This document shows positions 36,601-48,169 of a stretch of 64,000 nt of DNA, piece by piece. This DNA comes from Pseudopyrenochaeta lycopersici (taxonomy: Eukaryota > Ascomycota > Dothideomycetes > Pleosporales > Pseudopyrenochaetaceae). The stretch covers positions 62,001 to 126,000 of the forward strand of contig NHZP01000047.1 in assembly GCA_003313425.1 (NCBI GenBank). Direction: 5' to 3'. Positions within the stretch are counted from its first letter, which is position 1. Each line of letters starts with the position of its first letter. A program made the position numbers and the translations under genes. The notes beneath the pieces are model-generated. The model was not told where the DNA came from, did no database searches, and was given only the letters and a program-made list of their open reading frames with translations.

Positions 36601-39600
36601 GCGATCGTAGATTCAGCCTCGCACCAGACTCCTAGCGCCGCTCCACCTCCCCCTTCCTAGACTTCGGTGCTGGCATGTCTCAGTTGACACCAGGTATTGA
36701 GATGATAGTCGTTTGACGCTCCAGCAGATCGAATGATGCCTGGACATCGATAAGATTTGCGAATGCCTCTCAGGCGGCACTATCATTTCACGTGGACGAC
36801 AATCAAAGGTGCCTCGGTCACGAACGCCAAGAGAAGAGCCAAAGTTCACAAATGCCAAAGCGCGGTACGCTATTGCTACTAATTACCAGCACGCTGGTAG
36901 CTGGCATGGACTCCACTTTCAATCGATATATGTCGCCCTACATAAACTACATTTCTTAGTACTCCAAGGATGTGCAAAGGTTCACCTATTGTTTCGCAGT
37001 CGTCGCCAGGCACTTCATGGCACGAATCATTTTCATTATGTTTACAAACCGTTGAGCAGGACCAGACACGAACGACTTCCGATATCAATTGCCGAGGCAC
37101 CTGACCTGCCACGCCCTACCAAGCTTTAATCTCCTAGAACCGGCCTCCGTTAGGGACCACTTTTGCCTTCCGACAGCGTCTGTGTCAACACCAAGACCAC
37201 TGTAGAGGAAAGAGCACACGGCCTTCATATTGGTCATAGAGCTGGCTGAGCATCTTTGTTTCCCGTTGCATGTCTCGCTTGATATGTGCAAAGGGCTTCG
37301 GAGCGTTGTCGGCATCACTATGGTCACGTTTGTGAGATCGAACTTCCCAAATAACATTTTCCAGCACATCGTGAGAACCGCGAATGACATCATCGCTCAA
37401 CGGTCCTCACAACAACACCTGAATAGTCAATCTCACAATCCAAAACAGGAATAGTAGAACCTGTTCTCTGGAGCAACACCCATCTCCAAAGGCACACTGG
37501 ATCACGGGTTGGTTGTTCGGTACACTATTCATAAGCGCGTCCTCTTCCCCAGGCTTTTGACGTAGCCAACGCGGACCGCGTTTCCAAATGCAGGCACGCG
37601 TTGGTGGAATATGATACATTTCTTTCACGTTTCTTTACGGTTCCACATGTTCAAGGCAGGGACTTGAAGAGCAGAGACAGTAAAGCTCTTCACTGTCAGC
37701 TGCTTCTGTGAGCTTCCCCGCAAAATCGCAGGCATTCATGAATATACTTTGTCGCTTTTCCTGATTCAGACAAAGTCCACGCGACACATCCTTGTACATT
37801 CAAACGCCGAAAAAGCCTCACGCAACGGCAATGGCTTTCGCTCGCCACATTTCCTCGCGCGGCTTTGTTATCGGCTCGGTCGTCCATTTCTTTTGTTCGC
37901 AGCTAAACAAACGCTCGTAGTGTGCAGGCACATCAGCTGGGGCTTCGGATGTGGGTCGAGGATACGTTTCGGTGACATGTGAGGTTGAAACTTGTGGTCT
38001 TCCCATATGCCACGCCTCGGAATCATTCGTAGTGTTGTAAGTGCGCGGCCGCTGAGTACGGCGATGCCATCCACTGTAATTGAGGGCTTTGCGCCGGCTC
38101 CATGTTACCGAGGCTGCGTTTCATTAGCAGAAGACAACCTGTACGGGTACCTGGCCTTCGGAAGATGACCGTCAAGGTTTGAGAGGGTCGGACGTCATGC
38201 GCGCTGGCCTGCATGAACGGCCCGACTTGCTGCGCTGGTGCCTTGCCTTCGTGACCTGACAGGTCTGGAGACTGTGCGGATGCGAACACGAACATTGCGG
38301 AAGCCATCCCCTGGCCCTGTAGCAAATACCGCATATCTTAACAAATTCGAGTCAGCAAACGGGCCTTCAACGTCATCCGATGTTGAAGATACCCCGAAAT
38401 GCGTATCAGAATTGCACCGACATTACTAGTTCGTCAATCTATGTTCCGCCATCACATCACTATGAAACAAACCTTCGGAACGTTATTTAGCTTCCCCGTG
38501 CAAGGGCTGAACACTATTACCCCACGAAAGCTCCCAATGGAGGAATAGATGCACAAAAGCGTCTCGCCCAACTTTCACACCAACACCACCGCGGTTCATC
38601 GTGTCAGGTGCATCAAGAGAAACGTACGGGGCATTGGATGTATCCCCCGGTTTTGCTACCCCAGATTTAACGTTAGCAAGTCGCCAATTCGCGAATTACA
38701 TCTCCACGCCTCAATTCGAGGCCTTGGCCCGCCCCTGATTATCAAAAGTCTACACTGTGTCACTTTCTCGCATGACCAAGTGCACGGTCAATCAAACACA
38801 CGCAACACAGCACTGATGCCAAGTAGAGGCAAAGACGCAACAGGGCACAAGGATCGGGGCAACGGCATGCACCGATCAACTTTCCACAGCAGCATAACCT
38901 CCGCCAACGATATTCTCTGGGGTTGCCCGCTCGTTTATGGGGCATAATGACGTACTGCATGCGGAGCATGCAGGTACAAACTCAAGTTGGATAACAGGTT
39001 ACTTCATTTGGTAATCCGAGCGGCGAAACAAGCCGATTGCCTTCTCCCCACCAGCGTCCTCGATGCGGAGAAGGAGAAGATTGCCATACACGTCAAAGGG
39101 AATATTGCATATTGATCACGATGGCATGGAAAGACTTTCGGCACATTGTGAGTATACATGTCTAGACAAGCCTGTGGCCAAGAGATAATTCTTGCGATGA
39201 TGCAGCACGCAATATTGACAATGGTTTCAAAGCGGTAGAGTTATCGGTGAAGTATTCCAGTATACGTCACTCACAGACCTGCTCAACATGCATTCTTTCA
39301 ATGACCAGCTTCATCGTATGAAGTGACTCTCCTGGCCTCAACGGCCTATCACAGTTGCAATGGAGATTTTGTTGTGATAACATTCTCCCGCAACCGCCTA
39401 CGAAAAGATTTTCTAGAAGCCTTCCATGTATCCGTCAACCTGGGTTCGCGATGTGGAGATTTGTCTCCGGTTCAGTCATTTCCTGGGTTTAGTGTGCAAC
39501 GGTATTACTGCTTCCGGCAGTACGAGGCGCTCGACGCGCAAGCATGTATTGGTTGAGGGTAACCTAAATGTCAGACGCACTGTTCTTAGAACACTATTGT

Positions 39601-42220
39601 AAGCTGAAGCGTCGAGTGTGTGCATCGTCCCCATCATGAAGTCATCAGAAGGCACCACAACGACACGCAAAAGTATTTGTTGAGGACAAGGGTATCTAAG
39701 TCGATGCTGTTGGTTTGTGTGCAACCGAAGATTTCATCTGCTGACTGTTCGGACAGACTTGCAAGGATAATTCGCCGACCTCAGCCGAATGCGCCTTGAC
39801 CGATAGACAGACTCAAAGCGGAGTTATATTCGTCCCTGCATTTGCTACCCAATCATTTTGCATGTGGACTAAAAGTTTTTGTCTTCACATGTCTATTTTC
39901 TCAAGTTCGTCACATGCATTTCCCAATCACATTTGCAATGCTTTTCCGTTGCTTTTTTTTTACTTCCATGTATGGCCGCCAAATCCAACCAATCTACTAG
40001 TCCACAATACCCACACTCAGTCAGCAAAACGCTTCAGGATTCCCCACTTCAAATCCCACAACGGCTGAACCTTCATATTTTCACGTGCATTACCCGCGCA
40101 CGAGAACACTTCGGCCCTCTTGTCACCCGTAATTCTCCGATTAGAAGCCCTCCTTACCCGCTCTTCAGCCTCTCTGCTTGCGCCATCTAGACCATGACCA
40201 TTCCGCGACCCACTAAACGCGCAACTCTTTTGCTTCACATTCCCGAATGAGCCACAGCCCTGGGCCTCACCGCCACTCAATTCGCAAAATCACATGTCAG
40301 GCTCTATGCAGGCCCTGTTAGTCGACTTCCTCTTTAAGCAATTTTCATTTTTATGATGTGAAGACGACGGTTACAGTGCCATGTGGACCTTCCTTCCTGA
40401 CTTGACGTTCTGTACACACGAAACGGTCAAATCTTGAACCTTCATCTACCTTAGCGTTGAAGGAAAACTTCACGAAGCCAACACTAACGCAACGTCGTAA
40501 CCGCCTTGAATGCAAATTCTCAATCCAGCGGCAAAAGCCCAACCACAAAGTAAGTAAGCATACCCCTGGCCACGACTCAGACAGATGTGGATGGAGCTGT
40601 CAAACCCCTCTTTCGATGCACCGATCCAGATCTCGCAGGTACGCCGGCTGCGGCTGTGTGCCCGCAAGTTCCCAATCTGTCGCGCCATGCCATATCTCGA
40701 AACAATGACGTGCAAATCTTGTCTAGGCACGGGCTGTTTGAGATAAGATTTGCCTCCGCTTCCGACACGTGGGTGACATGGATAAGTCGGGCGCTTGGCC
40801 TCGGATGATGTGCCCCTGGTAAAGTTTGACCTCCACTTGAGACGGCTTTGTCCATGTGAAGACTTTTTGATGCGCCATGAGTGAACGTGCGGGAATGGAC
40901 CCGTTGACGGACGGGGTAGGTGTGGGTGGTGGGTCGATCCACGCATGTCGTGTTGCGAGAGTGCTGGGATGAACGGTGCTTGGATGAAAGAATTCCGCAT
41001 GACAAGGTTTTTGTTACGCCGTTTTGTTACAAGTGGGGACTTCTACCTGGGACTTTGGGAGGATACATGGATGCTAAAGCCTAAGATGAGAAGCTGATCA
41101 TGTCTCAGGCTCCCGTGCTCTCCGGATGCTCAGGGTAGGTGGGTGGGCTTAGTTCCGGTCAGCACATGGTTGTGAATTTGCACAAAACACTCCTTTAGAT
41201 CTTCCTCCTTTGGCCTCCTCCTTTGGCCGGTGCGTACTGTAAAGTAAGACAAGAGATCTAAAATAATTGCCAAACTGTTGTCGGGGTAGACCCGACAGGT
41301 GAGACATTCCTAGCAGTAGTTCATTGCACTGTTTCTTAGCCCCAACTCATCTCAAGAACAAGATATGTGTGCGAAAGAATGCTTCGGCAAACCACCTATA
41401 AGCTGAGTACATAAGTGAGGCAGTATTATGACTTCCACCACACCTAATCCTATCCACTACATAGATGTATGTGCAATAATGCGAGAGAGTGCTATAATTC
41501 AAACTTGCTAATCATGTTGCGACATGGGTCATTATTAAGCGTATAATTCAAGTGAAAGAGCACGTTTCTGTTGGGCTCCTACACTCATTGCCCACATGGG
41601 ATTTCAGCTCCTGAGCCACACTATGTTCCAGAACCATTTTTGACAGGTTTTGCAATGGCGTAATCGGGCATTTACCCAAGGTCAAGAACAAGACCAAGAC
41701 CAAGAGATTAGTGCAGATCTAGTACGCGGTTGACTAAAATATCCAGTATCTGAATGCTATGATGCTGACTATGATTTCAGAGCATGTGCTGTTCCTCGCC
41801 GTACGGTACATCCAAACTGCATCTTTGCATTGCCGTCAATGGGTTAGTATTAATTCTGAGTATTTGTGACTGTGGAGTATGACAAGATGTGAGGAAGCCT
41901 GACTACTCTTATCGACTTCAGTAACCACCCAATATGTACCTACATCAAGTGTGGTTCATTCAAACTTAGAGACGATCAATCACTTTGGGTCATTGTAGCA
42001 GATTGTACATTTCAAAACCGTGTAAGGCACAAAGAGCCTCTACTGCGTAATGGGTATCTATGCAACCAAACAACATGAAAGAATGCTGAGACACCCCCAA
42101 CGCCTATGCTGAGGAAGCATACAACATAAAGTATGCGCCCATTGAGCCAGCAGCCTAGAGCCGTTACGAAGTTACCCTGGTAAATCAGCCTCAAGTACTT
42201 CGCGGCACTATGCTATGCTC
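33681..42220. other. Gene desert of 8.5 kb after the DUF1752 gene
   Basis: I see no supportable gene. A pyrimidine tract (33768-33798, TTTTCTTTTC-like) marks the 3' region of the upstream gene. Small local repeats occur, such as CCTCCTTTGGC twice near 41205-41228 and AAGACC/AAGAAC words near 41684-41705. Frames up to 176 codons (for example 40470-41000) look random. Near 41.0-42.2 kb the sequence turns A+T-rich. Confidence 0.5.
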
Positions 42221-44836
42221 TCAAAGCCACAACACTGTCCCTCTGCTCACGCTTTGCACAGCACTGTCCCAACCACCACCTACCACATGACTAGTTGAGA
42301 AGGTCTCGGCAGCACTTGAGGGATTCGCTTGCAAGGATGGCGTCAGAGCTTTATAGGGGAAAAGCTCAGCGACGTTGGGTGGTATCAAGAACTTCACCAG
42401 GTCGAATCTTTCTTGGGCACGCTGATCAGGCGCATACGATAGCCATTCTTGAACAACCGGCCCCACAACGTTGAGAAGAAGTTTGAAGTCCTCGAGTATG
42501 CGGTTGGCGTAGCCGAAGCGGTGTTTGAGCAATTCTAACATGGCGACAGCGTCCTGATATCCTTTCACATAAGCGTGATAGCTATGTTGAAGATCCAAAT
42601 CTGGTGACGAGAGATCGCGGACCAAGAGGGCGCAGAAGACAAGGAGAGCACCGGCAACGGAGGAGGTCATATGATGTCGGAAAGTGGGATGTTTTAACCG
42701 CGATATTCCTGAGTCTGTCGTTATCCATGCACGCACATGGTCCATGACATCGAAGGCGAGCCCGGCAAACTCGCGAGCGCAATGGCCGTCATATTGGAGG
42801 GAAGTCATCACCCGGTGGCGCAACAAGAGGGTGATATTGGTGTTGCTGAGGACCATGGCAGCTTTGTTGTAGTCATTTGAAAGTAATCCTTGTGAGTGTG
42901 GTATGTGCATTGCAGGTAGCTCGATGGTTAAGAAATGAGTTATCTGAGAGTCAATCTTTGTCACGCACTCGCTATCAAGTCTGCTGTTTGACGATTCTGC
43001 AGTCACGATACTGTCCCAGACATGGCCGGCTCGACGAGCCAAGAGAGTAGCGTAGGTCAAGTACAGGTTAGTATAGTGTCTTTGGTCAGCGTCTGTTCGA
43101 GGCTGCTGGAGGAGAAGCACCTGAAGACCGTCAGAAAGGCAAGACGAGAGTGGGGACGTGTAATTGATGGGGCTAGAGTGACGAGCCACTTCAGGCATGA
43201 CAGACGTAGCCGCACCGCACGTCAGAGTACTCACCTTGCTGAACACGTCCATGGGAACATTGACATTGACGTCTTTTTCACGGATCGAGTAGGGTCGTCC
43301 ACATGAGAGTGAAATGCGACGGTCGGTTATGAAGACATTCCAAAAAACACAAACATGGAAGTACAACTGCTCCGAGTCCAGATGGGAAAGAGAGCGTTGC
43401 TGATGCAGGCCGTATTGGAAGACAAGTCTGCTGGCCAGGCCAATGGTTGTGTAGGCAGCGTCTGGAACGTCTGCAAAGGTAAGATATAAGGCCTTGCAAC
43501 ATTAGCAATCTTCAGAGGGCCTGCCAAACTTGTACACAATGGACGCTTACCTGGAAGAGCAGGAGCTGGATCAGAAGGAGGTTGCCCGGACCGCCGAGCA
43601 GCGCATTCTTGTCAACGAGGTCATCTGCAATCTGGAACCAGTGCCAACCGATGGGCTTGCCATCCGAGACATGTATTGCAGTGTCGAGCAATATGTCGCA
43701 ACAGGCGAAGATGGCGTAATTCAAAGCCAGGAAAAAGACGTCGTTTGTCTGGAGGGGTGTACCGGCGAGTATGCGCTCGCCACGGGCTCGAAAGTCGGCC
43801 TCGTCGAGACATGGATGGCGTAAATGGATATCACAGAAGAAGGAGCTCATGTACTTTCGATACTCTGGAAGGCGGGGGAAGGGCAAAGCGCGGTGGTCCA
43901 GACGGATAGTGAGCGGGGGTTCCACGCTGGCTGGGTGCTCTGTGCGATGGGGATAGGGATGCCTGAGCAATAACAGTTAGAGAAGCACGTGGCCGGTGTA
44001 GACGCGTGACGCACCTCCAGTCGGGCGATTCGTACGACATGTCCGACTGGTGTTCCATGTGAGCAAGAGCGGGATTGATGGGATCAAGCAGCGGGAGAGC
44101 AAAGGCAGCCTCGCTGCCCGTCTCTTCGCGCTCAATGCTGCCCATGGGCGTCATGGTCATGCCTCGGTCGTGGATAAGGGCCTCCATCATGGTCTCAATG
44201 CGGGCCATGCGGACTTCCATGGACATGCCAAGCACACTGGCATCGCTCGCTCTCCTCTCTATTGCCTGGTGGCGCGGGAGTATGTTCCGCCGCGACATGC
44301 TGCTTCCGTTGGAGAGCGATGGCATGGGCGGCTGCACGGGCGTGGGCCGGCTGAGCGTCTGGAGGACTTGGGCAGCGGTTTCGTCCTCGGAGTAGAAGCA
44401 GCGCTTCCCATTGTCGATGCATCGTTGGCAAGGGTTCTCGCCAGAGCACTGTCGCCCGTTAGCAGCTGCCTGGTCCACGCCGTGCCTGCCAAGGGAGGGA
44501 GTGCAGCGGGCAGACATGGTGGGCTGAGAGGGGGCATCGACGGCAGGGCAGCGCCTACCTTGAGCTTCGATCGTCTGCACGACACGCCTACGGACAAACG
44601 TCAGCTCTATCGCGACACCAGACGGTGGGCACTGCGGCGCCATATCCATCGAACCACTGCGGAACGGTCGGAATGCCGCATCGCGACCTCCAAAGATGCC
44701 GACGGCGCATTCAAAGCCAACACGGGCGCGACATACAGGCTTTGGGCGCATATTTTTGCCGAATCTTCTTGCGCTTTGGCGACGATGACCTCCTCTCGTC
44801 ATCCATGCCTCCTACGTGCGGCGGCTGCTCGTTCAT
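42221..44836 (-). CDS. Zn2Cys6 transcription factor with fungal-specific TF domain, about 710 aa
   Basis: Exons in minus order: 44836-44737, 44587-44559, 44448-44015, 43962-43551, 43492-43235 and 43120-42221. Joining the first three restores the binuclear zinc cluster, with cysteines at 34, 37, 44, 50, 53 and 60 (C-x2-C-x6-C-x5-C-x2-C-x6-C). Basic residues RRSKLK lie in the DNA-binding loop and KRKKIR before it. A Ser/Pro-rich linker leads to the middle homology region (YMSSFFCDIHLRHPCLDEADF, then IGLASRLVFQYGLH), typical of fungal nuclear regulators. The last intron (43121-43234) is 114 nt, a multiple of three and without a stop. Retention would add 38 residues and give 748 aa. It shares a 548-bp promoter with the divergent beta-mannosidase gene and may regulate it (inferred). 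Confidence 0.85.
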
Positions 44837-45384
44837 GGCGCGCTGAGGTTGGTGAGGAAAGAAAGTCAGAGGCCGAGCCTGCTCGGAACGCGTCCGGGAT
44901 TCTGGGCCGCTAACCCCATTGCCAGCCCGTCCTAGTGCACCACCAACTCACCAAGTCCAACCAGCACTGAGCATAGCCATGTGCCGTACGCTATCTACTA
45001 CAAACAAATCTCCATTGCTCATGCAACACGTCCGCCCATCTATCCCACACTCGGCGTCCTGGCCCTCTGGGGTCGCATTTATCTTCCATGTCCCGTGACT
45101 GCGCTGCGTCTTCCGGGCCAAGGATTTTGGGATTAGATTAAAAAGTACGAGAGTCATCGCCCTCCGCGTTTGTGCTTTCGCATGTAACCACGATGGCACA
45201 ACAGACCAAAATTTTGCTAGAGGAAGACGCCGAGTCGGGCAGGGATACGATGCAGGGGACAGGGTGCTGGAGCACCCCGCAGCAACATTGTCGACCGCGT
45301 AGCACGTTGGAATACAATACAACGGCACTTAACATCTGGACGCATCCCCATTAGCCTCCTGAACTCCTCGTCTACTCTGGTATC
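44837..45384. promoter_or_regulatory. Divergent promoter between Zn2Cys6 factor and beta-mannosidase
   Basis: This 548-bp region separates two divergent starts. Zn2Cys6 proteins typically bind CGG/CCG triplets. Several are present, for example CGG near 44884 and CGGGCAGG near 45236, but I see no well-formed CGG(N)xCCG palindrome that stands out. Confidence 0.5.
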
Positions 45385-48036
45385 ATGGAAGGGAGCTGTT
45401 ACGCCACGCCGTTGACCTCGTCGGCCCTCGCCTCAAATTGGACGTTCAAGCAGGGCAATCTGGCTTCTACACACAAGTACTTTCCAGCCAACGATCTGCC
45501 AACCGAAATCCATCGCGATCTTCATAAGAATGGATTGATTGCGGACCCTTTTGAAGATCTGAATGAGCTTTCAGTACGTTGGGTCGGTGATGAGACTTGG
45601 ACCTATCGCACAAACTTTCCTCCACCTCCCAATCACAACAACACAAACACCATCACCGTGCTCAAATTTGAGGGCTTAGATACCTTTGCGTCCGTGTACT
45701 TGAATGGTGAACTCATTCTGGAATCCGAGAACATGTTCCTGGAGCATCGCGTTGATGTGACCAAACGCCTCATCGCCGAAGACAACGTCCTCGACATCGT
45801 CTTTGATTCAGCACGAATAAGAGGCCTCGATCTCGTAGACAAACACAAAGAGCATCGTTTCATAGTCCATCAGACCGAGATCTCACGAGGACCGGTCCGA
45901 AAGGCGCAATACGACTGGGGCTGGGATTGGGGACCAATCTTACTTACCTGTGGGCCATGGAAGCCGATATCGATTGAGACATACACATGCCGACTATATG
46001 ATTTGTGGGTGCGGTATGAGCTTGCGTCAGATATGAGGTCTGCGGAGCTGAAAATCAGCGCTAGACATGAAGGCCCTGTGGCTGGAGTATCTTTTACTGT
46101 TGGCAACAACAGGACTGTCGCAACGGTAGCAAGTGGAGTCGTAGCGGCCAAGGGAGTAGAGAAGTCGGGTGTTGTGGACATCTCTCTCCCAATACCTGAT
46201 CTTGAACTTTGGTGGCCCCGAGGATATGGTGACCAGGTTCTTTACACTGTGCAGGCACAGGCGCACATGCAGTTGGAGCCCTCAATTTCATCCCCGATAC
46301 ACTCTGTCTCTCAAAGAGTCGGATTTCGTAAAATCGAGCTCGTTCAAGAGCCCGACGTGCATGGCACATCGTTTTACTTTCGCATCAACAACACTGACGT
46401 TTTCTGCGGTGGCTCGTGTTGGATACCAGCAGACTCCTTCCTCACACGCATTACAACGGAGCAATACCGAAGTTGGGTCGAACTTGCTGCGAAAGGAAAT
46501 CACACCATGCTACGAGTTTGGGGAGGCGGGATATACGAATCGGATGTCTTCTTCGATGCAACTGATGAACTTGGTGTGTTAGTCTGGCAGGACTTCGCTT
46601 TCGCGTGCGCAAACTACCCTGCGTATCCTGACTACTTGGAAAGTGTGGAAGAAGAAGCGCGGCAGAATGTGCAAAGGCTAAGATCTCATCCTAGTTTAGT
46701 GATATGGGCAGGTAACAACGAGGATTATCAGATTGTAGAGCGCTATGGTCTCGAGTATAATCTGGAAGATAAGGATCCACTGTCTTGGCTGAAGACCAAC
46801 TTTCCCGCGCGGTACATTTATGAGCATCTCCTTCCAACTATTGTCACTCAGGAATCTCCAGAAACACCATACCACCCCAGCTCCCCGTTTGGCAACGGAA
46901 AGTCAACTGTCCTCAAAGTTGATTCCACAATCGGCGATGTGCACCAATGGAACGTCTGGCATGGCACAATGGAGCCATACCAACGCCTACCTCAACTTGG
47001 TGGTCGTTACGTCTCTGAGTTCGGTATGGAAGCTTATCCTCACGTTTCGTCTTTGGAGAAACCTATCAAACGCGAGGAAGATCGTCAGCCGGGCTCCATG
47101 GCTATGGACTTCCGCAACAAAGCGATAGGCCATGAACGGCGTCTGGTATCGTATGTTGCTGAGAATTTCAGACTTCGGTATGACCTCGAGGGCTTTACGC
47201 ATCTCACACAGATTATGCAAGCTGACGCAATGTCTTGGGCGTACAAATCGTGGCGCCGCCAGTGGGGTTCTGCTGGCAGCCGCAGATGCGGCGGTGTGCT
47301 CGTGTGGCAGTTGAATGACTGCTGGCCTACCATGTCTTGGGCAGTGGTGGACTACCACCTCGTTCCAAAACCAGCGTATTATGCAATCAAACGTACCATG
47401 GCACCTGTCGTTGTTGGCGTACAGCGGAAGTTCAAGAGCTGGACGATGAGACCTGTCGATGAGTTGTGGCAGCGTGATACAGGCCATATCGACATGCGGC
47501 AGATTTGGCAAGACACTGAATTCGACGTCTGGGTTTCAAATATTACAACCGAGAGACTGAGAGGGGATGTGGTTGTGAAGTATATCTCCATTAGAACCGG
47601 CTTGGAGATTGGCATTGAGATCAAACGGGATATTGTCATCGCGCCCAACGGAACCACGGCAATTTTGCAAAACCAAACTTCCAATCTTTCCGACTCGCAA
47701 GATCCGAACAACCCATTCGACATCTCAAAGGCAGATCCATTTATCATCCATGCGGCGTTGTTCATAGATCAGGATTGCGTTGCGAGCGACATAGCGTGGC
47801 CAGATCCTATCAAGTATCTGTCATTTGACGATCGCGACGTGCAAATAAGCTATTCGGAAAGCAAGACCCAAGTCTACGTGTCCGCCAAGAAACCGGTAAA
47901 GGGTTTTGTGTTCAGCGAGAAAGAAGGAGTGAAGCTAAGTGAGAACGGGTTTGATATTGTGCCGGGAGAAACGAAAGAGGTCAAAGTCACAGGCTGTATA
48001 GCTGACGAGTTGAAGTGGAGGTATATCGAAATGTGA
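45385..48036 (+). CDS. GH2 beta-mannosidase, intracellular type B, 883 aa, single exon
   Basis: Hydrolyses terminal beta-1,4-mannosyl residues of manno-oligosaccharides from mannan or N-glycan breakdown. The frame begins MEGSCYATPLTSSALASNWTF without a signal peptide, as in the MndB class. GH2 domain order is visible. First comes the sugar-binding jelly roll (LNGELILESENMFLEHRVDVT). The Ig-like region contains LWWPRGYGDQ. The TIM barrel contains GGSCWIPADSF, MLRVWGGGIYESD and WAGNNED, with the acid/base at Glu446. The nucleophile Glu545 lies in VSEFGMEAYP, and WQLNDCWPTMSWAVVDY follows. Length fits the family. The upstream divergent gene is a Zn2Cys6 factor; downstream it converges on the F-box gene with 133 bp between stops. 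Confidence 0.94.
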   Translation: MEGSCYATPLTSSALASNWTFKQGNLASTHKYFPANDLPTEIHRDLHKNGLIADPFEDLNELSVRWVGDETWTYRTNFPPPPNHNNTNTITVLKFEGLDTFASVYLNGELILESENMFLEHRVDVTKRLIAEDNVLDIVFDSARIRGLDLVDKHKEHRFIVHQTEISRGPVRKAQYDWGWDWGPILLTCGPWKPISIETYTCRLYDLWVRYELASDMRSAELKISARHEGPVAGVSFTVGNNRTVATVASGVVAAKGVEKSGVVDISLPIPDLELWWPRGYGDQVLYTVQAQAHMQLEPSISSPIHSVSQRVGFRKIELVQEPDVHGTSFYFRINNTDVFCGGSCWIPADSFLTRITTEQYRSWVELAAKGNHTMLRVWGGGIYESDVFFDATDELGVLVWQDFAFACANYPAYPDYLESVEEEARQNVQRLRSHPSLVIWAGNNEDYQIVERYGLEYNLEDKDPLSWLKTNFPARYIYEHLLPTIVTQESPETPYHPSSPFGNGKSTVLKVDSTIGDVHQWNVWHGTMEPYQRLPQLGGRYVSEFGMEAYPHVSSLEKPIKREEDRQPGSMAMDFRNKAIGHERRLVSYVAENFRLRYDLEGFTHLTQIMQADAMSWAYKSWRRQWGSAGSRRCGGVLVWQLNDCWPTMSWAVVDYHLVPKPAYYAIKRTMAPVVVGVQRKFKSWTMRPVDELWQRDTGHIDMRQIWQDTEFDVWVSNITTERLRGDVVVKYISIRTGLEIGIEIKRDIVIAPNGTTAILQNQTSNLSDSQDPNNPFDISKADPFIIHAALFIDQDCVASDIAWPDPIKYLSFDDRDVQISYSESKTQVYVSAKKPVKGFVFSEKEGVKLSENGFDIVPGETKEVKVTGCIADELKWRYIEM

Positions 48037-48169
48037 TAGGCAAGGACACATTATATCCAAGAAATGTGTACATGAACACAGATTTGACTCTTTAGTCTGA
48101 CCCGATTATAAGTTCCCAACTTAGTCATTGTTCATGGAGATGTGCGTGCCTAGACCAATATCAACGCTG

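Noticed and set aside
40470..41000. Minus-strand frame of 176 codons in the second gene desert
   Set aside because: Composition is random-like, a second frame of similar length overlaps it on the same strand, and no motif is present.
44050..44913. Plus-strand frame of 287 codons
   Set aside because: It is antisense to the zinc-cluster exons, whose six-cysteine motif is restored exactly by splicing on the minus strand.
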